64,000 nucleotides of DNA from Bacillota bacterium (GTDB taxonomy: Bacteria; Bacillota; UBA4882; UBA8346), in assembly GCA_023392595.1 (NCBI GenBank), contig JAEVYU010000001.1, positions 1 to 64,000 of the forward strand. Direction: 5' to 3'. Positions 13,458 through 22,632 of the stretch are shown piece after piece. Every line of letters begins with the position of its first letter. Positions within the stretch are counted from its first letter, which is position 1. The notes under the pieces were generated by a model that was given only the letters and a program-made list of their open reading frames with translations, was not told the origin of the DNA and did no database searches. Made by a program: the position numbers and the translations under genes.

Positions 13458-14528
13458 ATGTTAGATAAGTTGGCGTCCATTGAAGAAAAATACCGGGAAT
13501 TAACAGTACAACTAAGCGATCCCGAAGTCATTGCCAATACTCCTTTGTTTCAGAAGTTGGCCAAGGCCAGCGCCGCCATAAGCGAATTGGCATCCACCTA
13601 TCAGGAATACAAGCGAGTGCACGAGGATATCCTCACCGCCTCTGAAATGATGAAAGAGGAAACCGGCGCTGCGGCGGACCTTTTGTTTCAGGAAATGAAA
13701 CAGTTGGAAGCTGAAGAAGCCAAACTCCTGGAACGGATCAAAATTTTGCTGCTCCCCAAAGATCCCAACGATGATAAGAACGTCATCGTGGAGATCCGGG
13801 CCGGTACCGGTGGCGAGGAAGCGGCTTTATTTGCCGCCGACTTGTTCCGGATGTATACCCGTTATGGCGAAACCAAGGGTTGGCATATTGAGATCTTGAG
13901 TTCCAGCGAAGCCGACAGGGGCGGTTTTAAAGAAATTATTTTTACGGTTGAGGGCAACCGGGTGTACAGCCGGATGAAGTATGAGAGCGGCGTTCACCGG
14001 GTGCAAAGAGTCCCCGAGACGGAAGCAAACGGAAGGATTCATACTTCCGCCGCAACGGTAGCCGTATTGATTCAGGCCGAAGAGGTCGATGTGGATATTA
14101 ACCCGAATGACCTGCGGGTCGATGTTTTCCGGGCCGGGGGCCATGGCGGGCAGTGCGTCAATACGACGGACTCGGCCGTCCGGATTACCCACTTATCCAC
14201 CGGACTGGTGGTCATTTGCCAGGATGAAAAATCTCAATTGAAAAATAAAGAGAAAGCGATGAAAGTGCTACGGGCCAGGCTCTATGAAAAATTCAGCAGC
14301 GAGCAGCATGAAGAAATGGCGCAGGCCCGCAGGGATATGGTTGGCTCGGGGGACCGTAGCGAGCGGATACGAACCTATAATTTTCCCCAGAACCGTTTGA
14401 CGGACCATCGCATCAACTTGACAGTATACCATTTGGATTCAAATATTGAAGGAAATCTGGATGAGGTAATCGAGCCGCTGATTACAGCGGCTCAAGCCGA
14501 ACTTTTAAAAAATGTCGACCAACAATAA
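13458..14528 (+). CDS. prfA: peptide chain release factor 1
   Basis: 356 residues, the normal RF1 length. The GGQ loop is GGHGGQCVNTTDSAVRIT; the glutamine is the residue that PrmC methylates and that promotes peptidyl-tRNA hydrolysis. The PCRF domain (ILLLPKDPNDDKNVIVEIRAG) precedes it. RF1 rather than RF2 is indicated by position next to prmC and by the lack of an RF2-type programmed frameshift. It acts in the ribosomal A site at UAA and UAG. Its 3' end overlaps the prmC start by 17 bp, so the enzyme and its modifier are translationally coupled. Confidence 0.96.
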   Translation: MLDKLASIEEKYRELTVQLSDPEVIANTPLFQKLAKASAAISELASTYQEYKRVHEDILTASEMMKEETGAAADLLFQEMKQLEAEEAKLLERIKILLLPKDPNDDKNVIVEIRAGTGGEEAALFAADLFRMYTRYGETKGWHIEILSSSEADRGGFKEIIFTVEGNRVYSRMKYESGVHRVQRVPETEANGRIHTSAATVAVLIQAEEVDVDINPNDLRVDVFRAGGHGGQCVNTTDSAVRITHLSTGLVVICQDEKSQLKNKEKAMKVLRARLYEKFSSEQHEEMAQARRDMVGSGDRSERIRTYNFPQNRLTDHRINLTVYHLDSNIEGNLDEVIEPLITAAQAELLKNVDQQ

Positions 14529-15399
14529 CCTGACCATAGGGGAAATCATTTCCAAAACAACCCCTTTTTTTGCTGAAAAAGGAATACCCGGTCCCCGCCT
14601 GGAGGCCGATTTGTTGTTGGCCCATATATTGGATATGCCCCGGGTTCAGCTTTATTCTCAGTGGGATCGCCCGCTCAATCCCGGAGAAATCCAAAAGTAC
14701 CGGGAAATTATCGTGAAACGAGTCGGAGGCCAACCACTGGCCTATCTGACCGGTAAAAAATCCTTTTTAAGCTGGGATCTTACGGTTACTCCGGATGTGT
14801 TGATCCCCCGCCCCGAGACGGAGATTTTGGTCGAAGCCGCCTGCGATTTGTTCAAAGAACGCCAAGTCCAGATCCGCGGCATTGATATAGGCACCGGGAG
14901 CGGAGCCATTGTGATTGCCCTCGCCAAACTGTTGAATCAAAGCCAGTGGCTGGCGGTGGATATTTCCGAGAAAGCTCTGAAGATTGCCTCCGAGAATGCC
15001 CAAGTTTTAGGGGTTGATAGCCGGATCACATTTTTAAATGGGGATTTGCTAGACCCTATATCCAAGGATGTCACATTTGGAGCCCAGTTCGATCTGGTTG
15101 TTTCCAATCCTCCCTATATTCCATCGGAAGAGATCGCCAAATTACAAATTGAAGTGCGTCAGGAACCGCGGTTAGCTTTAGATGGCGGTATGGACGGGCT
15201 GGATATCTATAGACGGTTATTTCCCCAAGTGAAAAAAGTCCTTTCAACAGACGGTTGCTTTATTTTTGAACATGGTGATGGACAGGGGAGCGCATTAAAA
15301 ACCCTGGCCTTAGAAAATGGTTTTAGCAGTGAATCTCTAAAAGATCTGGCCGGGAGGGAACGGGTTCTTATTTGCCGGCCCGGTAAAGAAAATGCATGA
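14512..15399 (+). CDS. prmC: release factor glutamine methyltransferase
   Basis: 295 residues. An N-terminal helical domain (to about 85) binds the release factor. A Rossmann methyltransferase follows with the SAM-binding GIDIGTGSGAIVIALA and the catalytic VVSNPPYIP, the NPPY motif that binds the target glutamine amide. RPETEILVE precedes the SAM site as is usual. It methylates the GGQ glutamine of RF1 and RF2. It starts inside prfA. The last 8 bp overlap hypA, so the hydrogenase-maturation genes are physically joined to the translation-termination genes. Confidence 0.95.
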   Translation: MSTNNNLTIGEIISKTTPFFAEKGIPGPRLEADLLLAHILDMPRVQLYSQWDRPLNPGEIQKYREIIVKRVGGQPLAYLTGKKSFLSWDLTVTPDVLIPRPETEILVEAACDLFKERQVQIRGIDIGTGSGAIVIALAKLLNQSQWLAVDISEKALKIASENAQVLGVDSRITFLNGDLLDPISKDVTFGAQFDLVVSNPPYIPSEEIAKLQIEVRQEPRLALDGGMDGLDIYRRLFPQVKKVLSTDGCFIFEHGDGQGSALKTLALENGFSSESLKDLAGRERVLICRPGKENA

Positions 15400-15745
15400 A
15401 TTAGCCTTAACTGAGAAAATGTTTAAAATCGTGTTGGACGAGGCCCGCTCCCATCAAGCCAGGCGGGTGACGAAAGTGACTATTTCCATCGGTGAGCTTT
15501 CGGGAATCGTCCCTGGTTCCGTCGAAACCTACTTTCAGCTTCTTGCCAAAGGTACGGTCGCCGAGGGAGCTAATTTAGAATTCAACCGGGTTTCGGCCCG
15601 TTTATTCTGTATACATTGCCAGAAAGAGTTTACCAAAAAAGCTGCGGATTTTACCTGTCCGGACTGCGGCAATTTAGCCCGTTTAACAGAGATAGGGCAG
15701 GGATGTTTAGTAGAAAGTATGGAGGTGGATAATGATGAAAATTGA
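15392..15745 (+). CDS. hypA: hydrogenase maturation nickel chaperone HypA
   Basis: 117 residues. Starts MHELAL; His2 and Glu3 are the nickel ligands of the family. A zinc site is formed by two CxxC pairs (CIHC and CPDC). HypA delivers nickel with HypB to the large subunit of NiFe hydrogenases. The ATG lies inside the end of prmC. GGAGGTGG near its 3' end serves hypB, which overlaps by 14 bp. It is the first of the tightly packed set hypA-B-F-C-D. Confidence 0.95.
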   Translation: MHELALTEKMFKIVLDEARSHQARRVTKVTISIGELSGIVPGSVETYFQLLAKGTVAEGANLEFNRVSARLFCIHCQKEFTKKAADFTCPDCGNLARLTEIGQGCLVESMEVDNDEN

Positions 15746-16388
15746 AATTGAACAGGATTTATTTGAAAAAGAAGCCCAATTGGCAGCGGCCAATGCCGAA
15801 TGGATGAAGAAAAGGGGCCTGATGGCCCTCAATTTGATGGGAACCCCCGGGGCCGGTAAAACCAGTATTATCAAAAACACCGCCCGTTTGCTGAAGGTTC
15901 CCATGGCTGTTATTGAAGGAGATCCGGCCTCCAGTATTGATACGGATTTGTTAAAATCAGCCGGGATTCCCGCTTATCAAATCAATACCGAAGGGGTCTG
16001 TCATTTGGATGCGGCAATGGTGGCCGACGCCCTTCATAAATTTGAAGTAGCGCCGCGAACCGTACTGTTTATTGAAAATGTGGGGAATTTAATTTGCACC
16101 GCCAGTTATCCTTTGGGTGAAGCCATCCGGGTGGTGGTGGTAGGCGCCAGTGAGGGTGACGATAAACCCTTTAAATATCCGGATATTTTTCAAACCGCCA
16201 ACGTGGTCATATTAAATAAAACCGATTTAGAGTCGGCGGTTAACTTTAACCTCAAACGTTTTTATGAAGGGATTAACAGCCTGAAACCGAAGCTTCCGGT
16301 GTTTGAAGTCTCATGTAAGACCGGAAACGGACTGGAAGCCTGGGTGAATTGGCTGGCGGTTCAAGTGGCATCCTATTGGGCCGGGTGA
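15732..16388 (+). CDS. hypB: hydrogenase maturation GTPase HypB
   Basis: 218 residues. P-loop GTPGAGKT at 37-44, the conserved Cys-His of GVCHLDAAM, a VVVVGASEGDDKP switch region and the NKTD specificity motif. HypB hydrolyses GTP to drive nickel insertion in partnership with HypA. The N-terminus has no histidine-rich nickel-storage stretch and no CxxCGC motif, so this is the short form without nickel buffering. Either of two adjacent ATG codons may be used (15732 or 15735). GGAGG is 6-9 nt away. Confidence 0.95.
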   Translation: MMKIEIEQDLFEKEAQLAAANAEWMKKRGLMALNLMGTPGAGKTSIIKNTARLLKVPMAVIEGDPASSIDTDLLKSAGIPAYQINTEGVCHLDAAMVADALHKFEVAPRTVLFIENVGNLICTASYPLGEAIRVVVVGASEGDDKPFKYPDIFQTANVVILNKTDLESAVNFNLKRFYEGINSLKPKLPVFEVSCKTGNGLEAWVNWLAVQVASYWAG

Positions 16389-16393
16389 GCGTC

Positions 16394-18688
16394 ATGGAGC
16401 GGCGGCATTTAAATATCAGCGGTTTGGTGCAAGGGGTTGGTTTCCGACCCTTTTTGTATAACCTGGCCGTCGGGGAAGGACTTACCGGATGGGTCCGCAA
16501 CAATTTCGGCGGCGTAGAGCTTGAAATTCAGGGGGAGCGCTCTAAAGTTCTCTCGTTTTTAGACAACCTGTCTCCGAAAGCGCCACCGGCTGCTGTCATT
16601 GAATCCATAACGGTTACGAAAGTTCCGCCCCTATCTGAAACGGAATTTGTAATTATAAAGAGTGAATTTGGAGCGGTTAGCGGTTCACCATTGCCGGATC
16701 AAGGAATTTGTAAGGAGTGCGCCGAGGAAATCAGCCGCGGGGATGATCGCCGTTACGGGTATTTTTTAGATAGCTGCACAGTCTGCGGTCCCCGCTTTTC
16801 GATCATGGACGGCCTGCCCTTTGACCGTCAAAGGACTTCCATGGCGAAATTTCCATTATGTCCAAAATGTCAGGCTGAATATGATTCCCCGGCCAGTAGA
16901 CGGTTTCACGGTCAAACCATTTCTTGTCCTGAGTGTGGCCCCGAGCTTTGGTTCACCAATCCTCTGGGAGAGAAAATCCCCGGAGATCCCCGACCTAAAG
17001 CCTGTGAAATCCTGCAAAAAGGAGGCATCATCGGTATAAAGGGTGTCGGCGGCTTTCATTTGGCCTGTTCGGCAGGAAATGAGCAGGTTGTTCAGAGGCT
17101 CCGGAAACTCAAGGGCCGGGATAACCGGGCTTTCGCGGTGATGTTCCCCGATTTGGAAGCGGTAAGAAACGAATGCGAGTTTGGTCCGGAAGAAGCCGCG
17201 GCCTTAATTTCTCCGGCCCGGCCGATTCTTTTATTAAAACAGAAGAAAACCGGAAATATCGCCCCTTCGGTGAACCCGGGCTTACGGGAGCTTGGGGTGT
17301 TTCTCCCCTATACCGGCATACATCTGGGGATATTTAACCAGTTAGCCCTGGACGGTGCAATGCTCGCCCTGATTATGACCAGCGGTAACCGCTCGGGGGA
17401 ACCGCTGACTATCAATGATTGCTCGGCTTTTCAAGAATTGGCTTCAATGGTTGACGGCTTTCTGGTTCATAACCGTCCCATCTTATGGCGCTGTGATGAT
17501 TCGGTGCTCCGTTTTGCCCAAGGCAAACTGCTGGGTATCCGCCGTTCAAGGGGATACGCGCCCTCGCCCGTGAAAGTCGACTCTTCGATGGCCCCGCTCC
17601 TGGCCTGTGGAGCTCAACAAAAGAATGTTTTTGCCCTTACCAAAGGGGATCGGGTTTTTTTAAGCCCTCATCAGGGCGATTTGGATCAGTTGGCAACATT
17701 TATCAGTTATCAGGAAACCATTCAGCGCTTTCAGCGTTTATTAAAATGTGAACCGGAATGGGCCATTCATGATCTCCATCCGGACTACCATTCAACGTTG
17801 TTCGCCCATGAAACATCATTAAAAACCATCGCTGTCCAACATCATGTGGCCCATCTGGCCAGCGTGATCGCGGCCTGTCAGATCAAAGGACCCATTATTG
17901 GTGTCGCTTTTGACGGATCGGGCTACGGCACAGACGGTAAGGTGTGGGGCGGCGAATTTATAAGCGGCGGGGAGACCGCCTGGAGGAGAAACGCTCATTT
18001 CAGCTATTATCCAATGCCCGGCGGCGAAGCGGCCATCAGGGAACCCTGGCGGATGGCTGCCTCTTATCTTCAATCGCACCGCCCGGATAAATTAATCCAG
18101 TGGCTCACTGAAAACAATCTGGACCATCAGTGGCTTTCATTGCAATCAGCAATTAAACTGGGTATTAACACGCCTTATACATCATCAGCCGGACGGATTT
18201 TTGATGGAGTAGCTGCGCTTATCGGAGGACCTTTGACGGTTAGCTATGAGGGGGAGGCTGCTGTTTGGCTGGAAAATATAGCGGATAACATTCCCGGCGG
18301 GATATACCGGTACCGTATTGAACAGGCGGAAGAGGGCTTCCGGGTGGATCCGGGTTTGATCATCGCTCAAGTTATGGATGATCTGGGGAACTGCCTTCCG
18401 GGGGAAATCAGTATCAAATTTCACCGGACCATGGCGGAACTCATTGCTGAAATGGTGGGACGGATTCATATTCAGAACGGATACCGTCAGGTCGTATTAA
18501 GCGGAGGAGTTTTTCAAAACCGTTTATTGCTTGATCTCACTGCTCAAATATTACATCGTCATGGATTTAAAATTTACATCCCGGAACTCGTCCCGTTGAA
18601 TGACGGCGGAATCGCTTTGGGTCAGGCTTATTTGGGCAATTTAATGATTGAAAGGGGAATTACCGATGTGCTTAGCAGTTCCCGGTAA
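16394..18688 (+). CDS. hypF: carbamoyltransferase HypF
   Basis: About 764 residues. Domain order is classical: acylphosphatase (LVQGVGFRPFLYN near the start), two zinc fingers (CKECAEE...CTVCGPRF and CPKCQAEY...CPECGP), a YrdC-like carbamoyl-adenylate domain (GGFHLACSA, TSGNRSGEP) and a Kae1-like domain with QHHVAH and VALDG-equivalent VAFDGSGYG. HypF uses carbamoyl phosphate and ATP to make the cyanide ligand precursor on HypE. The frame is open farther upstream into hypB. ATG 16394 was chosen because acylphosphatase domains start near RRHLNISG; an overlapping GTG at 16385 is possible. It overlaps hypC by 23 bp. Confidence 0.94.
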   Translation: MERRHLNISGLVQGVGFRPFLYNLAVGEGLTGWVRNNFGGVELEIQGERSKVLSFLDNLSPKAPPAAVIESITVTKVPPLSETEFVIIKSEFGAVSGSPLPDQGICKECAEEISRGDDRRYGYFLDSCTVCGPRFSIMDGLPFDRQRTSMAKFPLCPKCQAEYDSPASRRFHGQTISCPECGPELWFTNPLGEKIPGDPRPKACEILQKGGIIGIKGVGGFHLACSAGNEQVVQRLRKLKGRDNRAFAVMFPDLEAVRNECEFGPEEAAALISPARPILLLKQKKTGNIAPSVNPGLRELGVFLPYTGIHLGIFNQLALDGAMLALIMTSGNRSGEPLTINDCSAFQELASMVDGFLVHNRPILWRCDDSVLRFAQGKLLGIRRSRGYAPSPVKVDSSMAPLLACGAQQKNVFALTKGDRVFLSPHQGDLDQLATFISYQETIQRFQRLLKCEPEWAIHDLHPDYHSTLFAHETSLKTIAVQHHVAHLASVIAACQIKGPIIGVAFDGSGYGTDGKVWGGEFISGGETAWRRNAHFSYYPMPGGEAAIREPWRMAASYLQSHRPDKLIQWLTENNLDHQWLSLQSAIKLGINTPYTSSAGRIFDGVAALIGGPLTVSYEGEAAVWLENIADNIPGGIYRYRIEQAEEGFRVDPGLIIAQVMDDLGNCLPGEISIKFHRTMAELIAEMVGRIHIQNGYRQVVLSGGVFQNRLLLDLTAQILHRHGFKIYIPELVPLNDGGIALGQAYLGNLMIERGITDVLSSSR

Positions 18689-18923
18689 ACTTATGAAGAT
18701 AGAAGGCCATCAAGGTGAAGTTGATTTCTCGGGAGTTTGCCGTCAGGCTGATCTGCGATTGGTCCCTCAAGTAAAGGTAGGAGATTTTGTATTGGTTCAT
18801 GCCGGATGCGCTATTCAAATTGTACCGGAAGACGAAGCCCTGGAGACTTTGAAATTGTTCCATGAAGCGATGGGCGAGGAAGGCGCAAATGAAAAAGAAC
18901 AGTTTGGGGCCAGGCAAAAATGA
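18666..18923 (+). CDS. hypC: hydrogenase maturation chaperone HypC
   Basis: 85 residues starting MCLAVPGKLMKIEG. The start was set here because Cys2 is the essential residue that binds iron and the HypD partner, and the motif M-C-(L/I)-A-(V/I)-P-G is invariant; an upstream start would destroy it. The remainder forms the small OB-like barrel (GDFVLVHAGCAIQIV). HypC carries the Fe(CN)2CO precursor between HypD and the hydrogenase large subunit. It overlaps both hypF and hypD (ATGA, 4 bp). Confidence 0.94.
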   Translation: MCLAVPGKLMKIEGHQGEVDFSGVCRQADLRLVPQVKVGDFVLVHAGCAIQIVPEDEALETLKLFHEAMGEEGANEKEQFGARQK

Positions 18924-19987
18924 AGGAAATGGACCTGCCCGCACTCATCCGCCGGTTTCAAGATAATTACCGTGACAGCCGGTTTACCCTGATGGAAGTT
19001 TGCGGAACGCATACTCATGTGATCCGTAAAGCCGGCATCCATCAGTTGCTGCCCAAAGGAGTCCGCCTGTTATCGGGACCGGGTTGCCCGGTATGTGTTA
19101 CCGGTAGCGGCTATATTGAGCAGGCTGTCACTCTCAGCCGTGAGCCCAAGATGATCATTACAACATTCGGGGATTTATTGAAAGTTCCTGGAAATACCGG
19201 AACCTTGGCGGAAGCCCGAGCGGATGGAAGCCGGATACGGGTGATATACTCTCCATTGGATGGGGTAGAGTTGGCCAAATCTCATCCCGAAGCTGAAGTG
19301 GTATTCTTGGGAGTGGGTTTTGAGACCACCGCGCCGGTAATTGCCCTAGCAGTTCAAACCGCCAGGGAGCAGGGTGTCCAAAACTTCTCAGTCCTTCCGG
19401 CCTTTAAAATTCTGCGGCCCGCCATGGAAACATTGTTGCAGGATCCTGAAATCAGAATTGATGGCTTGATCGCTCCGGGCCATCTCGGTGTTATTATTGG
19501 CGCCGGAGCTTTTTCTTTTTTGGTAGCGGAGTATCATTTGCCCACGGTAGTTACAGGCTTTAAACCGGGTGAGTTGTGGCTGGGGTTAACGGCGTTAGCC
19601 AGACAAATCGTCAACGGTAAGGTTGAACTGGAAAATATGTATCCCGGGGCAGTGCGGGAAGAAGGAAATCTTTCGGCACAGCAGTTGATGAAAGAGGTAT
19701 TTATACCGGAGGACACGGAGTGGCGGGGTCTGGGTTTGGTCCCCGGGTCCGGATTGGGGCTCAGTCCGGATTACATCCAATACGATGCGCGGATCCGCTT
19801 TGGGTTGGAACCGATCCCTTCGCTGGAACCTTCCGGTTGCCTTTGCGGCGCAATATTGCTTGGAAAGGAAGAACCGGAAAACTGTCCTCATTTTGGCAGC
19901 GCCTGTAAACCCGATCACCCGGTGGGGCCTTGTATGGTTTCTTCGGAAGGAACCTGTGCCGCCCATTTTTATTATCCGAAGCCGTAG
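18920..19987 (+). CDS. hypD: hydrogenase maturation protein HypD
   Basis: 355 residues. Conserved blocks are present: MEVCGTHTH, LSGPGCPVCVT with the Cys pair that meets HypC, GFETTAP, and a C-terminal cysteine cluster (CLCGAIL, NCPHFGSAC, PVGPCM) that holds a 4Fe-4S cluster. HypD is the scaffold on which the Fe(CN)2CO unit is assembled. The start overlaps the hypC stop. After it comes a 181-bp gap with an inverted repeat before hypE, so hypE may be partly uncoupled. Confidence 0.95.
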   Translation: MKEMDLPALIRRFQDNYRDSRFTLMEVCGTHTHVIRKAGIHQLLPKGVRLLSGPGCPVCVTGSGYIEQAVTLSREPKMIITTFGDLLKVPGNTGTLAEARADGSRIRVIYSPLDGVELAKSHPEAEVVFLGVGFETTAPVIALAVQTAREQGVQNFSVLPAFKILRPAMETLLQDPEIRIDGLIAPGHLGVIIGAGAFSFLVAEYHLPTVVTGFKPGELWLGLTALARQIVNGKVELENMYPGAVREEGNLSAQQLMKEVFIPEDTEWRGLGLVPGSGLGLSPDYIQYDARIRFGLEPIPSLEPSGCLCGAILLGKEEPENCPHFGSACKPDHPVGPCMVSSEGTCAAHFYYPKP

Positions 19988-20030
19988 ATTATTCAGCAAT
20001 ATACGCTGTTTCTAAAGTTATGAAGCTTTT

Positions 20031-20083
20031 CTCTGTGTCTTCGTGTCTCTGTGGCCAATTGATTTCACCACAGAGACACAGAG
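20031..20083. repeat. inverted 9-nt-period repeat between hypD and hypE
   Basis: Left arm CTCTGTGTCTTCGTGTCTCT plus GTGG (20031-20054, three units). Right arm CCACAGAGACACAGAG (20068-20083, two units). The left arm has the same layout as CTCTGCGCC-TCCGCGCCT of the 27-bp element with C changed to T. No T-run follows, so termination is uncertain. Confidence 0.75.
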
Positions 20084-20168
20084 TTTAAAATCTTTCGATA
20101 GTCCCGCTCGCAGGGTTGGGGATTACAAAAAGAGGACGAGTTGAGTCCGTAAAAATAGGAGTTTTTCA

Positions 20169-21230
20169 ATGACAGAGCGAATTCGACTAGTGCACGGCGG
20201 TGGCGGAGAAGCCACTGCAGAATTAATTCAAAGGGTTTTTTGGTCAAGGTTGCAATATCCGGAATTATTAAAAGGGAATGACGCTTCTTTACTGGAGCTT
20301 ACCGATGCCGCGCCGGACGCGGCAAATCCTTCACAAACCGCGGATTTCTTTGGCCGTAGCCGGATAGCCGTTACCACCGATTCCTTTGTGGTAACGCCCT
20401 GGAAGTTTCCGGGCGGGGATATCGGCAGATTGGCCATATGCGGGACAGTCAATGATTTAACGATGATGGGTGCTGCAATCCTGGGGTTAACGGTGGGCTT
20501 CATTATTGAGGAGGGATTTCTTCTCTCGGATTTGGAGCAGATTGTCCAGTCATTGGCCGACACAGCCGTGGAGGCGGGGATCAAGGTTGTTGCCGGAGAT
20601 ACCAAAGTAGTCAATAAGGGTGCGGCCGATGGTATTTATCTGAATACGACCGGTATTGGTCTTGTCGACTCTGCGGTTCATTTAGGGGGCGAGCTGGCCC
20701 GCCCGGGCGACCGGGTCATCGTAACCGGTTCCGCAGGCGATCATGGAGCAGCTATCTTACTTGCCAGAGGAGAGTTGGGCATTCATGGCTCCCTTGAAAG
20801 TGATGTTGCGCCATTAAATCGGATGCTGTTGCCCCTGATTCAACAATTCCCCGGTCAAATAAGGGTGCTGCGGGATCCGACCCGTGGCGGGCTGGCTACC
20901 ACATTCAATGAAATTGCCAAGCAATCGGCGGTTTCAATTCGCCTGGAAGAAGAGCGGATCGATGTGAAACCCCAAGTTGAAGGGATTACGGGCCTGCTTG
21001 GGCTGGACCCTTTATATTTGGCCAACGAGGGGAAGGCCATCATAATCTGCGAAGATTCGATCAGCGAAAAATTGCTTGAGCTGTTGCGCCAAAATCCTTT
21101 GGGCAGGGAAGCCTCCATCATCGGACAAGTAACAAAAGACCATCCCGGTTTGGTTAGTATTCGCGCCAAAATGGGCGGGGAAAGAATATTACTGATGGGC
21201 AGCGGAGAGCAATTACCAAGAATTTGTTGA
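20169..21230 (+). CDS. hypE: hydrogenase maturation protein HypE
   Basis: 353 residues, PurM/AIR-synthetase fold. The substrate loop LVHGGGGEAT opens the protein and the C-terminal tail ends PRIC, where the terminal Cys is carbamoylated by HypF and dehydrated to thiocyanate, the CN donor. ATP-binding features include TDSFVV and GDTKVV. AGGAG stands before the ATG. With this gene the set A, B, C, D, E, F is complete, yet no hydrogenase structural gene or protease occurs in the window, so the enzyme served must be encoded elsewhere. Confidence 0.95.
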   Translation: MTERIRLVHGGGGEATAELIQRVFWSRLQYPELLKGNDASLLELTDAAPDAANPSQTADFFGRSRIAVTTDSFVVTPWKFPGGDIGRLAICGTVNDLTMMGAAILGLTVGFIIEEGFLLSDLEQIVQSLADTAVEAGIKVVAGDTKVVNKGAADGIYLNTTGIGLVDSAVHLGGELARPGDRVIVTGSAGDHGAAILLARGELGIHGSLESDVAPLNRMLLPLIQQFPGQIRVLRDPTRGGLATTFNEIAKQSAVSIRLEEERIDVKPQVEGITGLLGLDPLYLANEGKAIIICEDSISEKLLELLRQNPLGREASIIGQVTKDHPGLVSIRAKMGGERILLMGSGEQLPRIC

Positions 21231-21380
21231 GGGATGGACGGATTGATTAACAGGAATGAGCCGTTTGATAGCGAAATTTTCGGTAACCCATTCAATCGGT
21301 GTGGGATTGAGCGAATCGGGTTGAATATGAACCATTAAGTCCGAGTTTAATTTGCAGTGTGGATTATGGAGGTGGTGTTC

Positions 21381-22490
21381 GTGAACTGGCGTGTATGCGC
21401 GATATTACCCGGGGTGGTAATTTTATTCGTTCTGAGCGTATCATCCTTAGCAATGGCCGATCTGTCAAATGACTATATTTTTTATTCCCAAGTAGTGGGC
21501 GACCAAAAAACGATTTTTTTGGTGAATACGGACGGTGGCGACCAGCAGGTCCTGGTGAAAGGGAAGGATATTGATGTCTTCCTGGTCAATAAACACATCT
21601 TATATTATAAGGACCATCAGCTTTTTGAATACTTCCCCACGGACAAAAAAGCCAAATTGCTTAGCCGCTTTGAGGAAGATCGAATTGCGGTTCAGAGTTT
21701 AGCCGGGAAATCCGATGGACCGGATGTTCCGGATCAGGCCTTGATTTTGGCACAAACTCCTTATGAACAGCATTTTTATATCCTTGAGTTTTCCGACGGT
21801 AGTGTCCGGCTGGTTTCAAACCCTTCTTTAGCCAACTCTTTATCTACATCGGGCAGCGGGTCCATTAAGGTATATAATGCGGACCGGAGCGCTGTTGCTG
21901 TTGTACGGCAGGCCGGGGTAAAACTGAGGTTTGAATTGTTCATTCAGGAAAAAATGAATGAAAAACTGAAAACCAGCTGGACGCTGCCGCAAAACATGAC
22001 GGTTATTCCCGAACTTCCCATTTGGTCTCCTAATTCGCGGATGCTCGTTTTTTACGCCAGAACATCTGGACAGTTAACCGGATTTTACTCCCTATATCTT
22101 TATCACCTCGAAAGTAAAAAAATGATTTTGGTTCAGGAACAAGTATTCTCCGTAATGTCTTTGGCCAGTTTAAGCATGGGTTCTTTCAGGCCGGAGTGGT
22201 CTAGTGATGGCGGACAGTTAATATTTCAGTATCAGCCTTACGGATTGCCCACCGAAAGTACCATTTTAAGATATGACGCCACAATGGATAAGTTAATCGC
22301 TTTGACCAGCAGCCGGGGTCATAACCTTTATCCGACATGGTCCCCATCGGGAAAGAACATTTTGTTTTTATCCAACCGGGATTCTTCCCACGATGAGCTT
22401 TATATCATGGATAATCAAGGGGAACATCTCAAGCGGCTTTCTTCAACGGATGGGTATACGGAATGGGCCAGTTGGTACAAGGAGGAATAA
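21381..22490 (+). CDS. secreted TolB-like beta-propeller protein
   Basis: 369 residues from GTG, which has GGAGGTG 6 nt upstream. The signal peptide is ILPGVVILFVLSVSSLAMA. The mature part contains repeated WD40-like/PD40 blades, clearest at the C-terminus: LPIWSPNSRMLVFYA, RPEWSSDGGQLIFQY and YPTWSPSGKNILFLSN followed by DELYIMDNQG. Such proteins act outside the cytoplasmic membrane as binding platforms. No TolB N-terminal domain is apparent, so it should not be called TolB. It stands alone between hypE and a terminator. Confidence 0.75.
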   Translation: MNWRVCAILPGVVILFVLSVSSLAMADLSNDYIFYSQVVGDQKTIFLVNTDGGDQQVLVKGKDIDVFLVNKHILYYKDHQLFEYFPTDKKAKLLSRFEEDRIAVQSLAGKSDGPDVPDQALILAQTPYEQHFYILEFSDGSVRLVSNPSLANSLSTSGSGSIKVYNADRSAVAVVRQAGVKLRFELFIQEKMNEKLKTSWTLPQNMTVIPELPIWSPNSRMLVFYARTSGQLTGFYSLYLYHLESKKMILVQEQVFSVMSLASLSMGSFRPEWSSDGGQLIFQYQPYGLPTESTILRYDATMDKLIALTSSRGHNLYPTWSPSGKNILFLSNRDSSHDELYIMDNQGEHLKRLSSTDGYTEWASWYKEE

Positions 22491-22500
22491 AATCTTCAAC

Positions 22501-22523
22501 AAAAAGCGCTCCAGCGCTTTTTT
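22501..22523 (+). terminator. terminator after the propeller gene
   Basis: AAAAAGCGCT-CC-AGCGC followed by seven T; perfect stem. Confidence 0.85.
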
Positions 22524-22632
22524 ACTTTGTCTGGGATTATTAGCCCGATTGACAATTAATTTTTACCTGCCGGATAGAAGCGAAAAACACGGGGACACTA
22601 CATCGGAAAAAATAAATTGGAGGAATCATCAT

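Noticed and set aside
13458..14528. RF2 instead of RF1
   Set aside because: No in-frame TGA frameshift site near codon 25 and adjacency to prmC favours RF1.
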